A stretch of 8,444 bases of DNA from NCBI GenBank assembly GCA_023384315.1, contig JAHDWY010000158.1:1-8444 (forward strand), given 5' to 3'. This document shows positions 6,631 through 8,444 of the stretch, in pieces. Position 1 is the stretch's first letter; each line of letters begins with the position of its first letter. The position numbers and the translations under genes are program-made. The notes under the pieces were generated by a model. That model saw only the letters and a list, made by a program, of their open reading frames with translations, ran no database searches and was not told where the DNA came from. This stretch comes from Candidatus Hydrogenedentota bacterium (lineage in GTDB: Bacteria; Hydrogenedentota; Hydrogenedentia; Hydrogenedentales; SLHB01).

Positions 6631-6688
6631 GGTACGCGCTCTGCATCCTCGAGTCCGAGGTCCAGGAGCGGTTTCGGCGAAATCAGAG

Positions 6689-6696
6689 AGGAGAGG
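6689..6696 (+). promoter_or_regulatory. Strong ribosome binding site of the acylase gene
   Basis: AGGAGAGG lies four bases before the ATG at 6701; its GGAG core is seven bases away. It is the strongest Shine-Dalgarno sequence in the window and fixes the acylase start, which is also supported by the signal peptide that begins there. Confidence 0.75.
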
Positions 6697-6700
6697 TACC

Positions 6701-8444
6701 ATGATTGCACCCGTCCGGCGCTCAAGAACGCACTTTCTTACCGTTCTGTCCATCGTGTCGACGGTAGCCGCCTTCGCGGCGGAACTACCGGGAGCCGGTG
6801 ACGACGCGGGAAAGACGGTGATCTATCGCGACACTTGGGGGATTCCGCACATTTATGCCCCGACAGAACGTGCCGGACTTTACGCCATGGGTTGGGCGCA
6901 AGCCGAGGACCGTCCTGCGGAACTGCTCAAGAACCTAAAACGCGGCTTGGGTGAGCTGTCCAGTGTTGAAGGGGAAGGCGCGATTGAATCGGACCAGGTC
7001 GCCCATCTGTGGGAGTTGTATGAAGGGTCTAAGCGCGACGCGGATCAGGTACGGCCGGAGGTGCGTGAACACATGCAAGCCTTCGCACAAGGCATCAACG
7101 ATTACTATGCCGCGCACCCCGAGGATGTGCCGGAATGGTGGGACCACGACGAGGTCGACGAGTTCATGATCATGGCCTTCGGCAGGCTGTTCCTGCAGTC
7201 CTGGTCCTTCGACGACGGGTTTGCCGATCTGAAGCGGGCAGGCGTGGAGCCGGGGTTTGACCGGGTGGAACGGGGCTCCAATCAGTTTGCGGTCGCGCCG
7301 GAACGCAGCGCGGAGAACGCAGCTATCCTGTATATCGACCCGCATCTCGGCTGGTTCGGCGCGTCGCGGTTCTGGGAGTTCCGCGTCCACGCGGGCAAGT
7401 GGATCGGGAGCGGGTTCTCGTTGCCGGGCCAGCCTTACATCGGATTGGGTCATAACGAAAACCTGGCCTGGGCCATGACGACGGGCGGTCCGGATACAGC
7501 GGACGTTTACGAACTGACACTAAACGCCGAGAATCCGAAGGAGTACCTGTACGACGGCGAGTGGCGCGCGTTAGAGGAACGGGAAGTCACGCTGAACGTG
7601 AAGGGCGCGGGCGCGCAAACATTACCGATACTGGAATCGCATCACGGTCCGGTGGTGGCCATCCGTAATGGAAAAGGGTACGCGCTCAAATCGGCCTATG
7701 CCGACGCGGTAGCAGGAAACGAAGCGTGGTACGAGTTGAACTTCGGCAAGGACTACCAGGGCGCGGTCGCGGCGCTCGCAACCCTTCAAGTTTTTCCGCA
7801 GAATGTCATGGTTGCTGACACGTCAGGCAACATTTATTACCAACGGACCGGGCGCGTCCCGAAACGGCCCGGAGAATTCGATTGGTCGCGCCCCGTCAGC
7901 GGCAGTACGACGCTCACGGAGTGGCAGGGCTTCCATCCGGCCAGCGATCACCTGCAAGTGCTGAACCCGCCGCAGGGCTACATGCAGAATTGCAACATTC
8001 CGCCGGACGCCATGATGGTCAACAGCCCCTTCAAGCTGAGCGAATCGGTTTCCTACCTCTTCTCGGATCTCGGGTATGGCAATCCACGAGATGGGTGGAC
8101 CAATCAGCGCGGCGCACGCGCGGTTCAGTTGTTGGAGGCGGACGACTCGGTCACGGTGGAAGAGGCGTTGGCGTACGCGGTGGATGTGCATCCCTACGGG
8201 TGCGAGCGGTGGATCGAAGTCCTGCGGCTCGCGGACGAAGCGCACAAGGAGGTGCTTCGCGCCGATAGGGAGTACGCCGACGGCATCGAAGACCTGCTGA
8301 ACTGGAACCAGGAACTGGCACGGGATTCCACGGGCGCGCTGAAATACTACTACTGGCGCAAACAACTCGTCGACGATCATGGCCGCGACGTGATGGAGCA
8401 GGCGGCCGAGCGTATCGACAACTACCTGGAACCGCTGGGGAAGC
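6701..8444 (+). CDS. Penicillin-acylase-family Ntn hydrolase, secreted (3' end outside window)
   Basis: From ATG 6701 the frame stays open for 581 codons to the window edge; the family usually runs to 700-850 residues, so the C-terminus is missing. The N-terminus (MIAPVRRSRTHFLTVLSIVS, cleavage probably at AFA-AE near residue 26) is a signal peptide. YRDTWGIPHIYA (about 42-53) and GWAQAEDR are hallmark alpha-subunit motifs. RGSNQFAVAP holds the Gly192-Ser193 bond where these proenzymes cut themselves; Ser193 would become the N-terminal nucleophile of the beta subunit. GLGHNENLAW (about 248-257) and SHHGPVV (about 313-319) are further family motifs; the Asn of the GHN motif normally shapes the oxyanion hole. 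The enzyme should hydrolyse an amide bond of an acylated substrate in the periplasm: acyl-homoserine lactones, beta-lactams or acyl-peptides are all possible, and the sequence does not choose. It is divergent from the sensor gene and may share its control region. Confidence 0.9.
   Translation, partial: MIAPVRRSRTHFLTVLSIVSTVAAFAAELPGAGDDAGKTVIYRDTWGIPHIYAPTERAGLYAMGWAQAEDRPAELLKNLKRGLGELSSVEGEGAIESDQVAHLWELYEGSKRDADQVRPEVREHMQAFAQGINDYYAAHPEDVPEWWDHDEVDEFMIMAFGRLFLQSWSFDDGFADLKRAGVEPGFDRVERGSNQFAVAPERSAENAAILYIDPHLGWFGASRFWEFRVHAGKWIGSGFSLPGQPYIGLGHNENLAWAMTTGGPDTADVYELTLNAENPKEYLYDGEWRALEEREVTLNVKGAGAQTLPILESHHGPVVAIRNGKGYALKSAYADAVAGNEAWYELNFGKDYQGAVAALATLQVFPQNVMVADTSGNIYYQRTGRVPKRPGEFDWSRPVSGSTTLTEWQGFHPASDHLQVLNPPQGYMQNCNIPPDAMMVNSPFKLSESVSYLFSDLGYGNPRDGWTNQRGARAVQLLEADDSVTVEEALAYAVDVHPYGCERWIEVLRLADEAHKEVLRADREYADGIEDLLNWNQELARDSTGALKYYYWRKQLVDDHGRDVMEQAAERIDNYLEPLGK

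Noticed and set aside
6446..6646. In-frame upstream extension of the sensor gene to an ATG at 6646
   Set aside because: The extension would place 67 residues before an obvious signal peptide, and it contains the best promoter of the window, so it is probably not translated.
7823..8380. 185-codon open frame on the minus strand inside the acylase gene
   Set aside because: The plus-strand frame carries penicillin-acylase features across the whole region; the antisense frame has no recognisable motif.
1..8444. CRISPR array, tRNA or rRNA gene, insertion sequence, attachment site
   Set aside because: No regularly spaced repeats, no cloverleaf or rRNA-like segment, no transposase or integrase and no flanking terminal repeats were found by reading both strands.

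Overview
The window looks like a chromosomal segment of a GC-rich, Gram-negative-type environmental bacterium. Every gene visible here starts with a secretion signal, the genes are long, and the families present (tandem acetyl-xylan-esterase-like hydrolase, secreted right-handed beta-helix protein, giant beta-propeller sensor, penicillin-acylase-type amidase) are typical of polymer-degrading Planctomycetes/Verrucomicrobia-like, Hydrogenedentes-like or related lineages. The phylum is inference from protein flavour only; there is no rRNA or other marker.

Layout. (1) 1-70, minus strand: the first 23 codons of a secreted protein that runs off the left edge. (2) 71-195: a divergent promoter region with an imperfect dyad. 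(3) 196-2097, plus: a two-domain alpha/beta hydrolase of the acetyl-xylan-esterase-like family, with an intact N-terminal triad and a degenerate second copy. (4) 2184-3551, plus: a secreted right-handed beta-helix (pectate-lyase-like) protein, probably cotranscribed with the esterase. (5) 3548-6445, minus: a 965-residue membrane sensor-like protein with about fourteen propeller blade motifs, a Y_Y_Y-like domain, one transmembrane helix, a PAS domain and a C-terminal four-cysteine tail, but no kinase domain. It is convergent with the beta-helix gene, and both stop codons lie in the same four bases, CTAG. (6) 6446-6700: a 255-bp divergent control region with a good sigma70-type promoter for the sensor gene, a perfect 8+8 bp inverted repeat at its predicted start point, and a strong ribosome binding site for the next gene. 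(7) 6701 to the right edge, plus: a penicillin-acylase-family N-terminal-nucleophile hydrolase, cut off after 581 codons.

How it may work together (inference): the esterase and beta-helix protein look like a small glycan-processing unit acting outside the cytoplasm. The propeller protein has the periplasmic architecture of glycan-sensing hybrid two-component systems, but its cytoplasmic part ends in PAS plus a Cys4 tail instead of a kinase. It shares a control region with the secreted amidase, so those two may be co-regulated. The most unusual items are the kinase-less sensor and the dyad-bearing divergent promoter beside it. No tRNA, rRNA, CRISPR array, insertion sequence or phage gene was seen.
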